NCBI GenBank assembly: GCA_035317605.1
Contig: DATHGT010000040.1
Coordinates: 1-20,572, forward strand
Length of the DNA: 20,572 bases
Source of the DNA: DATHGT01 sp035317605
GTDB taxonomy: Bacteria; Methylomirabilota; Methylomirabilia; Rokubacteriales; CSP1-6
Reading direction: 5' to 3'
Under the pieces are notes generated by a model. The model made no database searches. It was not told the DNA's origin and was given only the letters and a program-made list of their open reading frames with translations. Position numbers and translations under genes: made by a program. Shown one piece after another: positions 12,110-19,080 of this stretch. Positions within the stretch are counted from its first letter, which is position 1. The number at the start of each line of letters is the position of its first letter.

Positions 12110-14434
12110 ATGACCCCCACCGCCGCCGTCACGCCGAGCAAGCTCATGGGCTCCGAGGTCAAGCGCAAGGAAGATCCGCGCTTGATCACCGGCACCTCGA
12201 CATTCGTCACCGACGTCGCGCTGTCCGGCATGCTGTGGGTGGCCTTCGTGCGCAGCCCCCACGCCCACGCGCGGATCACGCGCATCGACACGAGCGCGGC
12301 GCTGAAGGTTCCCGGCGTGAAGATGGTGTTCACCGGCGACGATATCGTCAAGCTGGCCAAGCCGATTCCGCCGCCGATGGCCGGCGCCGAGGGCGGGGGG
12401 GCGAGCGACGCGGTGGGGCGCCAGCATCTCGCGCTGTCGACCGGCGTGGTCCGTCACGTGGGCGAGGCGGTGGCCGCGGTGATCGCGGAATCCGATTCCG
12501 CCGCCCACGACGGCGTGGAAGCGGTGGTCGTCGACTGGGAGCCGCTGCCCGCGGTGACCGACGTCTTCAAGGCCATGGAGCCGGGCGCGCCGCAGCTGCA
12601 CGCCGACGCGCCGCGGAACATCGACCACGAGACGCCGGTGAAGTCGGGCGATCCCGACGGAGCGTTCGCGCGGGCCAAGCGCGTGATCAAGCAACGGATG
12701 ACCAGCCAGCGACTCTCCGGGATCTCGCTGGAGCCGCGGGCCTGCGTGGCGGCGCCCGAGGGCGTGAGCGGCGGCATCATCGTCTACGCGACCCATCAGG
12801 CCCCGCACAACCTGCGCGCCGACCTCGCCAACGTGCTCGGGATGGACGCCAACCTGATCCGCGTGATCAACCCCGACATGGGCGGCGGGTTCGGCATCAA
12901 GTTCGGCTGCTACGCCGAGGACGTGGTGCTCGCCGCGCTCGCGCGCAAGCTGCGCACCCCGCTCAAGTGGGTGGAGACGCGCGTCGAGCATCTGGTCGCG
13001 ACCACTCACGGCCGCGCCCAGGTGACCGACCTCGAGGCCGCGGTCGAGGACGACGGGACGGTCGTCGCGCTGCGCATGCACGTCTACGCCAACGTCGGTG
13101 CCTACCCGGTCTTCACGTTCATCCCCGACCTCACGCTGTTCATGGGCGTCGGCGTCTACAAGTTCACCGACGTGGATCTCCAGTCCACCTGTGTGATGAC
13201 CAACACCACTACCGTAGCCGCCTATCGCGGGGCGGGACGGCCGGAGGCCGCGTACTACCTCGAGCGGATGATGGACATCATCGCGGCAGAATTGAAGCTC
13301 GCGCCCGAGACCGTGCGCCGGAAGAACTTCATCCCACCCAGCGCGTTTCCCTACGCGACGCCCACCGGCCAGAACTACGATTCGGGCGAGTACGACAAGG
13401 CGCTGACCGAGGCGCTGAAGATCGCCGACGTCGCGAAGCTGCGCCGTGAGCAGGCCGAGCGCATCAAGCGCGGCGACGCGCGGCTGCTCGGCATCGGCAT
13501 GTCCTGCTACGTGGAGATGTGCGGGTTCGGCCCCTACGAGAGCGCGATCGTCCGCGTCGATTCGTCGGGCACGGTCACCGCGTACACCGGCACGTCAGCG
13601 CACGGCCAGGGCCACGAGACCACGTTCTCCCAGATCATCGCCGATCACCTCGGGGTCGATTACGACAAGATCGTCGTCAAGCACGGCGACACCGCGGCGA
13701 TCCCGATGGGCAACGGCACCGGCGGCAGCCGCAGCCTCGTCGTCGGCGGCACCGCGATCCTCAACGCCACCCTCAAGGTCCAGGAGAAGGTCCGCCGCGT
13801 CGCCGCGAGCATGCTGGAGGCCGCGTTCGAGGACGTGGTGCTGACCGACGGCCGCTACATGGTCAAGGGCGCGCCGTCGAAGGCGCTCGGTCTTGCCCAG
13901 ATCGCCGGCCACGCCCATGGCGAGACGCTCGCCCCCGAGATCGAGCACGGCCTGGAGGCGACAGAGTTCTTCCGCCCGCCCGCGCTCGTGTATCCATTCG
14001 GCGCCCACGTGGCCGTGGTCGAGGTCGACCGTGAGACCGGCGCCGTGCGCGTGGTCGACTACGTCTCCGTCGACGATTGCGGCGTCCGCATCACGCCGAA
14101 CCTCGTGCGCGGCCAGGTCCACGGCGGCCTGGCCCAGGGCATCGCCCAGGCTCTCTGGGAAGAAGTCGTCTACGCGGAAGACGGTCAGCTCATGACCGGC
14201 TCGCTGATGGACTACGCGATCCCGCGCGCCGAGGATCTCCCGATGTTCCGCGACTCCGCCACCGTCACCCCATCACCGCGCAACCCCCTCGGCGCCAAGG
14301 GCATCGGCGAAGCCGCGACGATCGGCTCCACCCCCGCGGTCGTCAACGCGGTCGTCGACGCCCTCCGCACCGCCGGCATCCGCCACCTCGACATGCCGCT
14401 CCGCGGCAGCGCGCTCGTGGCGAACCCTCGGTGA
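12110..14434 (+). CDS. Molybdopterin-binding subunit, xanthine dehydrogenase/CoxL form II type
   Basis: Catalytic large subunit of a molybdenum hydroxylase, 774 residues. The a/b hammerhead domain covers about residues 24-135 (GSEVKRKEDPRLITG, FVRSPHAHARI). The Mo-pterin domains include GGGFGIKFGCYAEDVV, the active-site loop AYRGAGR at 371-377, HGQGHETTFSQI, GTGGSRS and the catalytic Glu734 in GAKGIGEAA. AYRGAGR is the form II signature. Form I CO dehydrogenase would read AYRCSFR, so CO oxidation is not implied, and an aromatic, purine or aldehyde substrate is more likely. These enzymes normally work with FAD (CoxM-like) and 2Fe-2S (CoxS-like) subunits, and neither is adjacent here. ATG 12110 is used. 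A three-codon ATG-AGC-GCA-TGA micro-frame begins at 12102 and its stop overlaps this start. Confidence 0.92.
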   Translation: MTPTAAVTPSKLMGSEVKRKEDPRLITGTSTFVTDVALSGMLWVAFVRSPHAHARITRIDTSAALKVPGVKMVFTGDDIVKLAKPIPPPMAGAEGGGASDAVGRQHLALSTGVVRHVGEAVAAVIAESDSAAHDGVEAVVVDWEPLPAVTDVFKAMEPGAPQLHADAPRNIDHETPVKSGDPDGAFARAKRVIKQRMTSQRLSGISLEPRACVAAPEGVSGGIIVYATHQAPHNLRADLANVLGMDANLIRVINPDMGGGFGIKFGCYAEDVVLAALARKLRTPLKWVETRVEHLVATTHGRAQVTDLEAAVEDDGTVVALRMHVYANVGAYPVFTFIPDLTLFMGVGVYKFTDVDLQSTCVMTNTTTVAAYRGAGRPEAAYYLERMMDIIAAELKLAPETVRRKNFIPPSAFPYATPTGQNYDSGEYDKALTEALKIADVAKLRREQAERIKRGDARLLGIGMSCYVEMCGFGPYESAIVRVDSSGTVTAYTGTSAHGQGHETTFSQIIADHLGVDYDKIVVKHGDTAAIPMGNGTGGSRSLVVGGTAILNATLKVQEKVRRVAASMLEAAFEDVVLTDGRYMVKGAPSKALGLAQIAGHAHGETLAPEIEHGLEATEFFRPPALVYPFGAHVAVVEVDRETGAVRVVDYVSVDDCGVRITPNLVRGQVHGGLAQGIAQALWEEVVYAEDGQLMTGSLMDYAIPRAEDLPMFRDSATVTPSPRNPLGAKGIGEAATIGSTPAVVNAVVDALRTAGIRHLDMPLRGSALVANPR

Positions 14435-14444
14435 TCAGACCGTC

Positions 14445-14861
14445 GTGAGCGCCGCGGACGGCATCGCCGCGGTCCGCCGCGTGCTCGAAGGCCACGCGGA
14501 GGTTCGGCTCGTCTATCTCTTCGAGTCGGTCGCGCGTGGCGAAGATCGACGATCCAGTGATCTCGACGTGGGCGTCGTGTTCTCGCCAGTCCCCGAACCG
14601 GCCCAGCTCGATCAGCTCGCGACCGATCTCGAAGCGGCCGCGGGACGGCGCGTCGATCTCGTCGTTCTGAACCGGGCCGCGCCGCTGCTCATTCACGAGG
14701 CGATTCGCCCGAGACACGTGGTCGTCTGTCGCGACGACGACGAACGCGTGGACTTCGAGACCCGCGCCACCGCGCGGTATCTCGATACCGCCCACCTGCG
14801 CCGAGTCCAGCATCACTATCTGCGAGAGCGCTCCGAGGCGCGCCGTGCCCGTCCGGCCTGA
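14445..14861 (+). CDS. MntA-like nucleotidyltransferase (MNT domain), probable former antitoxin
   Basis: A 138-residue minimal nucleotidyltransferase. Its core YLFESVARGEDRRSSDLDVGVVF matches the MNT motif GSxARGExxxxSDxDLxV, with Asp residues in SDLD as metal ligands and the third Asp in RRVDLVVLN. The first Gly of the motif is Glu here (ES instead of GS), which should weaken nucleotide binding. MntA proteins neutralise HEPN RNase toxins (HepT) by AMPylating them. The partner reading frame follows with the usual overlap but is broken after about 24 residues. The GTG start lies ten bases after the molybdenum hydroxylase stop, so it may be read through from that operon. The partner is probably lost, leaving an orphan antitoxin. 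Confidence 0.8.
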   Translation: MSAADGIAAVRRVLEGHAEVRLVYLFESVARGEDRRSSDLDVGVVFSPVPEPAQLDQLATDLEAAAGRRVDLVVLNRAAPLLIHEAIRPRHVVVCRDDDERVDFETRATARYLDTAHLRRVQHHYLRERSEARRARPA

Positions 14862-14931
14862 CGTCGTCCGCCGAAAGCTTCTCGACATCGGTGAAACCGT
14901 CGGCCACCTCCGTTCCTGCTGCGTTCGCTGA
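14845..14931 (+). pseudogene. Truncated HEPN (HepT-like) toxin remnant
   Basis: From GTG 14845, overlapping the MNT gene end by 17 bases, the frame reads VPVRPDVVRRKLLDIGETV, then GHLRS, and stops at 14931 after CCVR. The N-terminal 24 residues look like the first helix of HepT-type HEPN proteins, which are about 130-145 residues. The catalytic RxxxxH helix and all later parts are absent, and the next gene on the other strand ends 18 bases downstream. A deletion probably removed most of the gene. The resemblance is short, so confidence is moderate, but position and overlap are those of an MNT-HEPN pair. Confidence 0.55.
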
Positions 14932-14948
14932 TCTTGGTACTCCGATTC

Positions 14949-15521
14949 TCAGGCGGGGGGCAGGACGTCGGTGACTGGGATGACGACGTCGGCGAATGCC
15001 AGCGGGGCCAGTGATCCTCCGCCGTCAAGGGTCTGGGTCGATCCGTATCCGCGCGAGCTGGGCTGGCGGTGGACTTCGACGACTTCGTGGGTGAGATCGA
15101 TGATCCAGACTTCGGGGATGGTGGCCCGGGCGTAAAGGGGGAGCTTCACGTAGCGGTCGTAGCGGTACGAGACGTCGGCGACCTCGACCAGCCACAGGAC
15201 GTGCTCGGCGCTCGGCGGCTGACGGATGTAGCGGTCGGCGCGAGGACGGAGGATCGTCACGTCCGGTTGGGGCTCGGTGTCGCGCGGCAGGCGAACGGGG
15301 TTCCCCGGCCACACGAGCGCGCGATCGCCGAGAGCGAGGGTGAGGCGGCGCGTGATCTGGGCGGCGCAGGCGGCGTGACGACGGCCGATCGATGTGGCCT
15401 GGACGATCTCACCGTCGATCAACTCCACGCGGTCCGCGTCGGTGAGGATGCCCGCGTGCGCCATGCGCCGGTACTCCTCCACCGTGAAGCGGCGACGGGA
15501 CAGCGGGACCTTCGCGATCAC
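14949..15521 (-). CDS. Uma2 family protein (PD-(D/E)XK nuclease fold)
   Basis: A 190-residue protein of the Uma2/DUF820 family, widespread in multicopy form in cyanobacteria, Deinococcus, Chloroflexi and similar genomes. It opens with RRRFTVEEYRRMAHAGILTDADRVELIDGEI, where Glu33 is conserved. It continues with His49 in RRHA, the catalytic-type Asp87 in EPQPDVTIL, Glu113 in LVEVADVSYRYD and Lys126 in YVKLPLYA, and then IPEVWIIDL. These residues complete a PD-(D/E)XK active site, so it could be an active nuclease, although the biological role of Uma2 proteins is unclear. The start is GTG 15521 without a strong ribosome binding site, and an ATG-rich alternative is not available. It points toward the MNT-HEPN remnant, suggesting a small accessory insertion. 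Confidence 0.9.
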   Translation of the reverse strand: MIAKVPLSRRRFTVEEYRRMAHAGILTDADRVELIDGEIVQATSIGRRHAACAAQITRRLTLALGDRALVWPGNPVRLPRDTEPQPDVTILRPRADRYIRQPPSAEHVLWLVEVADVSYRYDRYVKLPLYARATIPEVWIIDLTHEVVEVHRQPSSRGYGSTQTLDGGGSLAPLAFADVVIPVTDVLPPA

Positions 15522-15565
15522 GGCGCGATGCTGACGCGCGCGTGGAACCTCGTCAATGCCGCAAA

Positions 15566-15591
15566 TCAGATACGTCTGCGCGTCAGATACG
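15566..15591. promoter_or_regulatory. Direct repeat upstream of the Uma2 gene
   Basis: TCAGATACG occurs at 15566-15574 and again at 15583-15591, a 17-base period, in the 93-base gap between the Uma2 start and the end of the adenylate-forming enzyme gene. The spacing is close to two helical turns, as in tandem operator half-sites. The region is also less G+C-rich than its surroundings. No clear promoter hexamers are identified, so regulator binding is only a suggestion. Confidence 0.35.
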
Positions 15592-15614
15592 CCTACGCGC
15601 GGCCCCCCGGCCGT

Positions 15615-17279
15615 CTACGCCGGGCCGGCCTGCGCGTGCAGGTGGAGGATCTTGCCGGCCTGGGTGGTGAGGGGGACGCGGCGCTCGACGCGGACGAGAC
15701 GGCCGGCCTGCCAGACGAGTCCGCCCACGCGCTCGGCGCTGGTCCCGGCGCCGATGGCGGCCAGGAATGTCCGCGCGATCTCGTCGGCATCGAGCGGTCC
15801 CAGACGCGGATGCACGACCAGCCCGAGGCGCGGGCGGCCGTCGGCGTCGGCGGTCTCGACCAGCTGGTAATCGGTGGGCGCCCCGCCGAAGCGCGTGGGA
15901 AGGACTTCCTCGAGGATCCGCACCACGTCGACGTCGAGGAAGTTCATGCCGCCGGCGGTCAACTTCTCGTAGCTGCGAATCCCCTCGAGGTGGGTGGCCC
16001 AGCCCAGGCGTGCCAGCGGGCAGCCACACGCGCGCTCGGCGAGCGTGGCGACGTCGCCCATGGCCACGTTCACGAGCACGAACGGCGCGGCCGGGTGGAG
16101 CGAGGTGATGAGCAGCGATCGCTCGTCGAGACCGAGGTCGTTCGCGCCGGGCTGGATGACCGCCTGCAGATCGCGTACGACGTGCACGTCGTCGGGGGCC
16201 GCGGGGGCCAGGCAGCCGTACGCGATGGGGCCGGTCTCGGTGGTGGCGTAACGAGTCACGCCGATCGCACCGGCGCGGCGGACGATCTGAAGGCGCGGGG
16301 AGGTGACCGGCTCGCCGATCAGCGTGATCTGGGCCCCGGCGAGATCGATGCCGTCGGCCAGCGCCCCCTGACAGAGTCGCACCGCTGAGCTCGCGAACGT
16401 ATAGATGTGCGGGATCTCGCCCCCGTCGAGCACCTCGCGCATCCAGCGGGCGATGGGTCGCGGATCTTCGACGGGCACGTGCTCGGGTGGCGGGAACGGG
16501 GCGCCGCACAGGGCGCCGGTGGCGCGCAGCAGCCGCCCGCTCCAGCGGTAGCGCGGGTGCAGGCCGGGGTCGGCCGCGTCCACCTGGGTGAACCAGCGCG
16601 CCACGCGTCCGAACGCGGCGAACTTCAGCAGGCGGAAGATGGACGCGCCGCCCGGCACCTCCCAATCGCCATGGCGCCAGCGCGGGCCGGCGCCGCGGGC
16701 CTCCAGGAAGAGCAGGGTATCGGCCGCGCAGCCCCGGACGAAGTCGAGGTCGAACACGACCGGGGTGCCGGCGCTGCGACTGCCGCCGCTGCGCGCCTGG
16801 ATCTGCGGGCGTGCGCGCGGATTCCGCAGCCTCACGGGATCGACGTGGAGAGTGGAGCCGCCGCGCACCACCGGCTGCCGGCCTTTGAACTCGCCGACGG
16901 TGAGATAGACGCCCGCGCGGCACAGCGTCCGCAACGTGCTCTCCACGCCGTCGGCGCGCGCCAGGCGCGCGAGGTCGCCGTGCTCACAGCCCGCCCAGCG
17001 CAGGAGCTCGCGGTAGGGATTGGCCGGGGCCTCGTAGACGGCGAGCTTGAGGTGATCGATGAAGTCCGACTCCCGCCACTCGAGCCGTCCGGCGACGGTG
17101 CGGCGCGCGGTGGCGGGATCGAGGGGAGATCGCAGAAAGCCCGGCAAGGCGCCCACGAACCGGGCCGCGGTGCTGAGGTCGCCGAGCGTGACACGGCGGT
17201 CGCTGATCATCGAGGGCAAGGTGCGAGAGGCAGTATCACACGTGACGGACCCTCCGACCAAAGGAGCGACGCCGTCCAC
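15615..17279 (-). CDS. PaaK/LuxE-like adenylate-forming enzyme
   Basis: A 554-residue protein of the ANL (acyl-adenylate) type nearest the phenylacetate-CoA ligase/LuxE branch. Visible landmarks are IGEPVTSPRLQIVRRAG, the acid-activation motif YATTETGP at about residues 342-349, and the Cys pair ACGCPLARLGW that corresponds to the PaaK CxCGR region. IRSYEKLTAGGMNFLDVDVVRILEEVL corresponds to GRSDDMxxVxGxNVFP, and DYQLVE and a terminal AGKILHL supply the A10 lysine. It should activate a carboxylic acid with ATP and transfer it to a thiol, but no substrate or carrier is suggested by the neighbours. The N-terminal 200 residues are unusual for PaaK. GTG 17279 has AGGAGG only three bases before it. 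ATG 17210 would remove 23 poorly conserved residues. The gene is divergent from the secreted-protein gene at 17318. Confidence 0.75.
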   Translation of the reverse strand: MDGVAPLVGGSVTCDTASRTLPSMISDRRVTLGDLSTAARFVGALPGFLRSPLDPATARRTVAGRLEWRESDFIDHLKLAVYEAPANPYRELLRWAGCEHGDLARLARADGVESTLRTLCRAGVYLTVGEFKGRQPVVRGGSTLHVDPVRLRNPRARPQIQARSGGSRSAGTPVVFDLDFVRGCAADTLLFLEARGAGPRWRHGDWEVPGGASIFRLLKFAAFGRVARWFTQVDAADPGLHPRYRWSGRLLRATGALCGAPFPPPEHVPVEDPRPIARWMREVLDGGEIPHIYTFASSAVRLCQGALADGIDLAGAQITLIGEPVTSPRLQIVRRAGAIGVTRYATTETGPIAYGCLAPAAPDDVHVVRDLQAVIQPGANDLGLDERSLLITSLHPAAPFVLVNVAMGDVATLAERACGCPLARLGWATHLEGIRSYEKLTAGGMNFLDVDVVRILEEVLPTRFGGAPTDYQLVETADADGRPRLGLVVHPRLGPLDADEIARTFLAAIGAGTSAERVGGLVWQAGRLVRVERRVPLTTQAGKILHLHAQAGPA

Positions 17280-17301
17280 GCCCCTCCTAGAGTAAGGTTG
17301 T

Positions 17302-17316
17302 GCGGGAGGCTCCCGC
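17302..17316 (+). promoter_or_regulatory. Palindrome enclosing the ribosome binding site of the secreted-protein gene
   Basis: GCGGGAGGCTCCCGC is a perfect palindrome around a single central G and ends two bases before ATG 17318. It contains the gene's only ribosome binding site (GGGAGG). A five-pair stem with an AGGCT loop would partly hide the site, so translation could respond to folding. It could also simply reflect local G/C composition. Confidence 0.35.
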
Positions 17317-17317
17317 C

Positions 17318-17719
17318 ATGCAAACGCTCAAGGCCGTGGTCGTCGTGCTCACGCTGCTCGCGACGACGATCGGCGCCACCGCCGCGCAACTGCTTCAACC
17401 GCTGACCGTCGACTGGCCGCAGTATTTCCGCATCGACTCCGAATCGTCGGTCCGCGACGGACGCGCGGTGGTGACGGGCAAGGTGTGGAACACCACCATC
17501 TGGGGCGCCAAGCGCATCCGGCTCCTCGTCGACGCGGTGGACGCCGGCGGACAGGTGGTCAACCAGAAGATCATCTGGCTCGGCGTCGACCTCGCGCCGG
17601 GCACGCACGCGGCGTTCGAAGTCCCCATGCCGGCCTCGCCCGGCTACCGGGTGAGCGTGTTCGCGTTCGATTCGGGACGCGGCGGGCGCTGGAGTTGGCG
17701 ACCGGGACGCCTCGGTTGA
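17318..17719 (+). CDS. Small secreted protein, beta-sandwich-like
   Basis: A 133-residue exported protein. The N-terminus MQTLKAVVVVLTLLATTIGA is a signal peptide with probable cleavage near residue 22-23 (ATA-AQ). The mature part reads as alternating strands: AVVTGKVWNTTIWGAKRIRLLVDAVDAGGQVV, QKIIWLGVDLAPGTHAAFEVPM, then YRVSVFAFD. This resembles the FxLYD or DUF3426-type domain, in which GxVxNxTxxxxxxVxLxVxxxDxxG is the usual pattern. Such domains bind or stabilise envelope proteins, but no specific function is assigned. ATG 17318 is preferred over GTG 17300 because GGGAGG precedes it at good distance and the signal peptide then starts normally. The next gene on the strand is a solute-binding protein 47 bases downstream, so the two may share a transcript. 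Confidence 0.75.
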   Translation: MQTLKAVVVVLTLLATTIGATAAQLLQPLTVDWPQYFRIDSESSVRDGRAVVTGKVWNTTIWGAKRIRLLVDAVDAGGQVVNQKIIWLGVDLAPGTHAAFEVPMPASPGYRVSVFAFDSGRGGRWSWRPGRLG

Positions 17720-17766
17720 GATACAGTCGTTCCCGCGCAGTACCGACCACGACAGGGAGGATCACG

Positions 17767-19071
17767 ATGACGGCCAAGACCGAGCGTTCCACCGATCGCC
17801 AACCCCACAGCCCGAGCCGGCGGGCCTTCGTCCGCGGCGCCGCGGGGCTCGCGGGTATCCTCGCCGCCGGGCGCGCGCCGGCCACGTGGGCGGCGCGCGA
17901 GATCAGCCTGCTGACCGCGGTGAACTACGCCCCGGCCTCGGACGTCAAGCTCGCCGACCTCGGCAAGCGCTTCACCAAGGCCACCGGTGTCGGCGTGCGC
18001 TTCGACCACATGCAGAGCGTGCAGATGTCGGGCAAGCTCTCGGCCGAGCTGATGTCGAAGGGCGGCCACGACATCGTCAGCCTGGAGATGCACTACCCGT
18101 ATCTCTTCCAGCCCGGTCTCGCCGACGTGTCGGACATCTGCAACGACCTCGCGAAGAAGCACGGCGAGTGGTATCCGTTCGCCAAGGAGCACGCGTTCGT
18201 GAAGGGGCAGTGGCTGGGGGTGCCGTACCTGTACACCTCGTTCCCCGGCAGCCATCGCATCGACCTCTTCGAGAAGGTCGGCGAGAAGGCGCCCGACACC
18301 TGGGAAGACCTGCTGCGGGCCGGCCGCAAGCTCAAGAAGCTCGGCCATCCCGTCGGCATCGCGATCAGCCAGACGACCGACTCGGTGTCGAGCCTGTACT
18401 CGATCATGTGGTGCTTCGGGGCCAAGGACGTGGCCGCCGACGGCAAGACCGTCGCGATCCGCTCGCGGGAGACCGAGCTGGCCATCGACTACGTCAAGGC
18501 GCTCTACACCGACACCATGGACCCGGCCGTGCTCTCGTGGGACAACGCGGGCAACAACCAGTGGCTCAACTCCGGCAAGGGCTCGTGGATCCACAATCCG
18601 ATCAGCCATTACGTGGTGGCCAAGAACGCCAAGATGCCGGTGGCCGAGCAGACGGGCTTTCACCTCTCCCCGGCGGGGCCGGCCGGACGTCACACCGTCG
18701 GCGTCCCGCGCAGCCTCGCCCTCTGGAAGTTCAGCAAGAACCAGGAGCCCGCGCGCGAGTTCTTGAAGTGGTTCTTCGAGCCCGCGCAGTACCACGAGTG
18801 GATCATGTCGGGCGAGAGCTACAACCACCCGATGTGGCGCGACATGGAGAACCATCCGGTGTGGGATCTCGATCCGAAATACAAGGCGATCCGCTCGTCC
18901 GTCCAGTACTCGCACCTCTACGGCTGGCCGGCGCCGCCCGACGAGCGTACGCAGATGATCACCAACACCTACGTCATCCCCAACATGTTCGCCAAGGTCG
19001 TGACCAACGCCGCGAGCCCGAAGGACGCGATCGCCTGGGCCGAGAACGAAATCAAGAAGGCATTTCAGTAG
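17767..19071 (+). CDS. Tat-exported ABC transporter substrate-binding protein, family 1
   Basis: A 434-residue periplasmic binding protein of the family 1 (sugar/polyamine-like) fold. The N-terminus carries a twin-arginine signal (PSRRAFVRGAAG, then LAGILAAGRAPATWA), so it is exported folded by the Tat system. The mature region shows DLGKRFTKATGVGVRFDHMQ, GGHDIVSLEMHYPYLFQPGLADVSD, the hinge-type VPYLYTSFPGSHRIDLF, TWEDLLRAGRKLKKLG, GVPRSLALWKFSKNQEPAREFLKWF and a terminal MFAKVVTNAASPKDAIAWAENEIKK. GGGAGG six bases before ATG 17767 fixes the start, and the frame upstream of that is antisense-like noise. No permease or ATPase gene is in the window. The next gene, nine bases after the stop, is an NHL propeller. 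The ligand is unknown. Confidence 0.92.
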   Translation: MTAKTERSTDRQPHSPSRRAFVRGAAGLAGILAAGRAPATWAAREISLLTAVNYAPASDVKLADLGKRFTKATGVGVRFDHMQSVQMSGKLSAELMSKGGHDIVSLEMHYPYLFQPGLADVSDICNDLAKKHGEWYPFAKEHAFVKGQWLGVPYLYTSFPGSHRIDLFEKVGEKAPDTWEDLLRAGRKLKKLGHPVGIAISQTTDSVSSLYSIMWCFGAKDVAADGKTVAIRSRETELAIDYVKALYTDTMDPAVLSWDNAGNNQWLNSGKGSWIHNPISHYVVAKNAKMPVAEQTGFHLSPAGPAGRHTVGVPRSLALWKFSKNQEPAREFLKWFFEPAQYHEWIMSGESYNHPMWRDMENHPVWDLDPKYKAIRSSVQYSHLYGWPAPPDERTQMITNTYVIPNMFAKVVTNAASPKDAIAWAENEIKKAFQ

Positions 19072-19080
19072 GAGGCTCTC

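Noticed and set aside
10976..13081. Minus-strand frame continuing the mug gene to 879 codons
   Set aside because: It is antisense to the dehydrogenase and molybdenum hydroxylase genes. Composition is dominated by His, Arg and Gly, and the Mug fold starts near 10975.
12110..14434. Carbon monoxide dehydrogenase large subunit (coxL)
   Set aside because: The active-site loop is AYRGAGR rather than the form I AYRCSFR, and no coxM or coxS flanks it, so CO oxidation is not supported.
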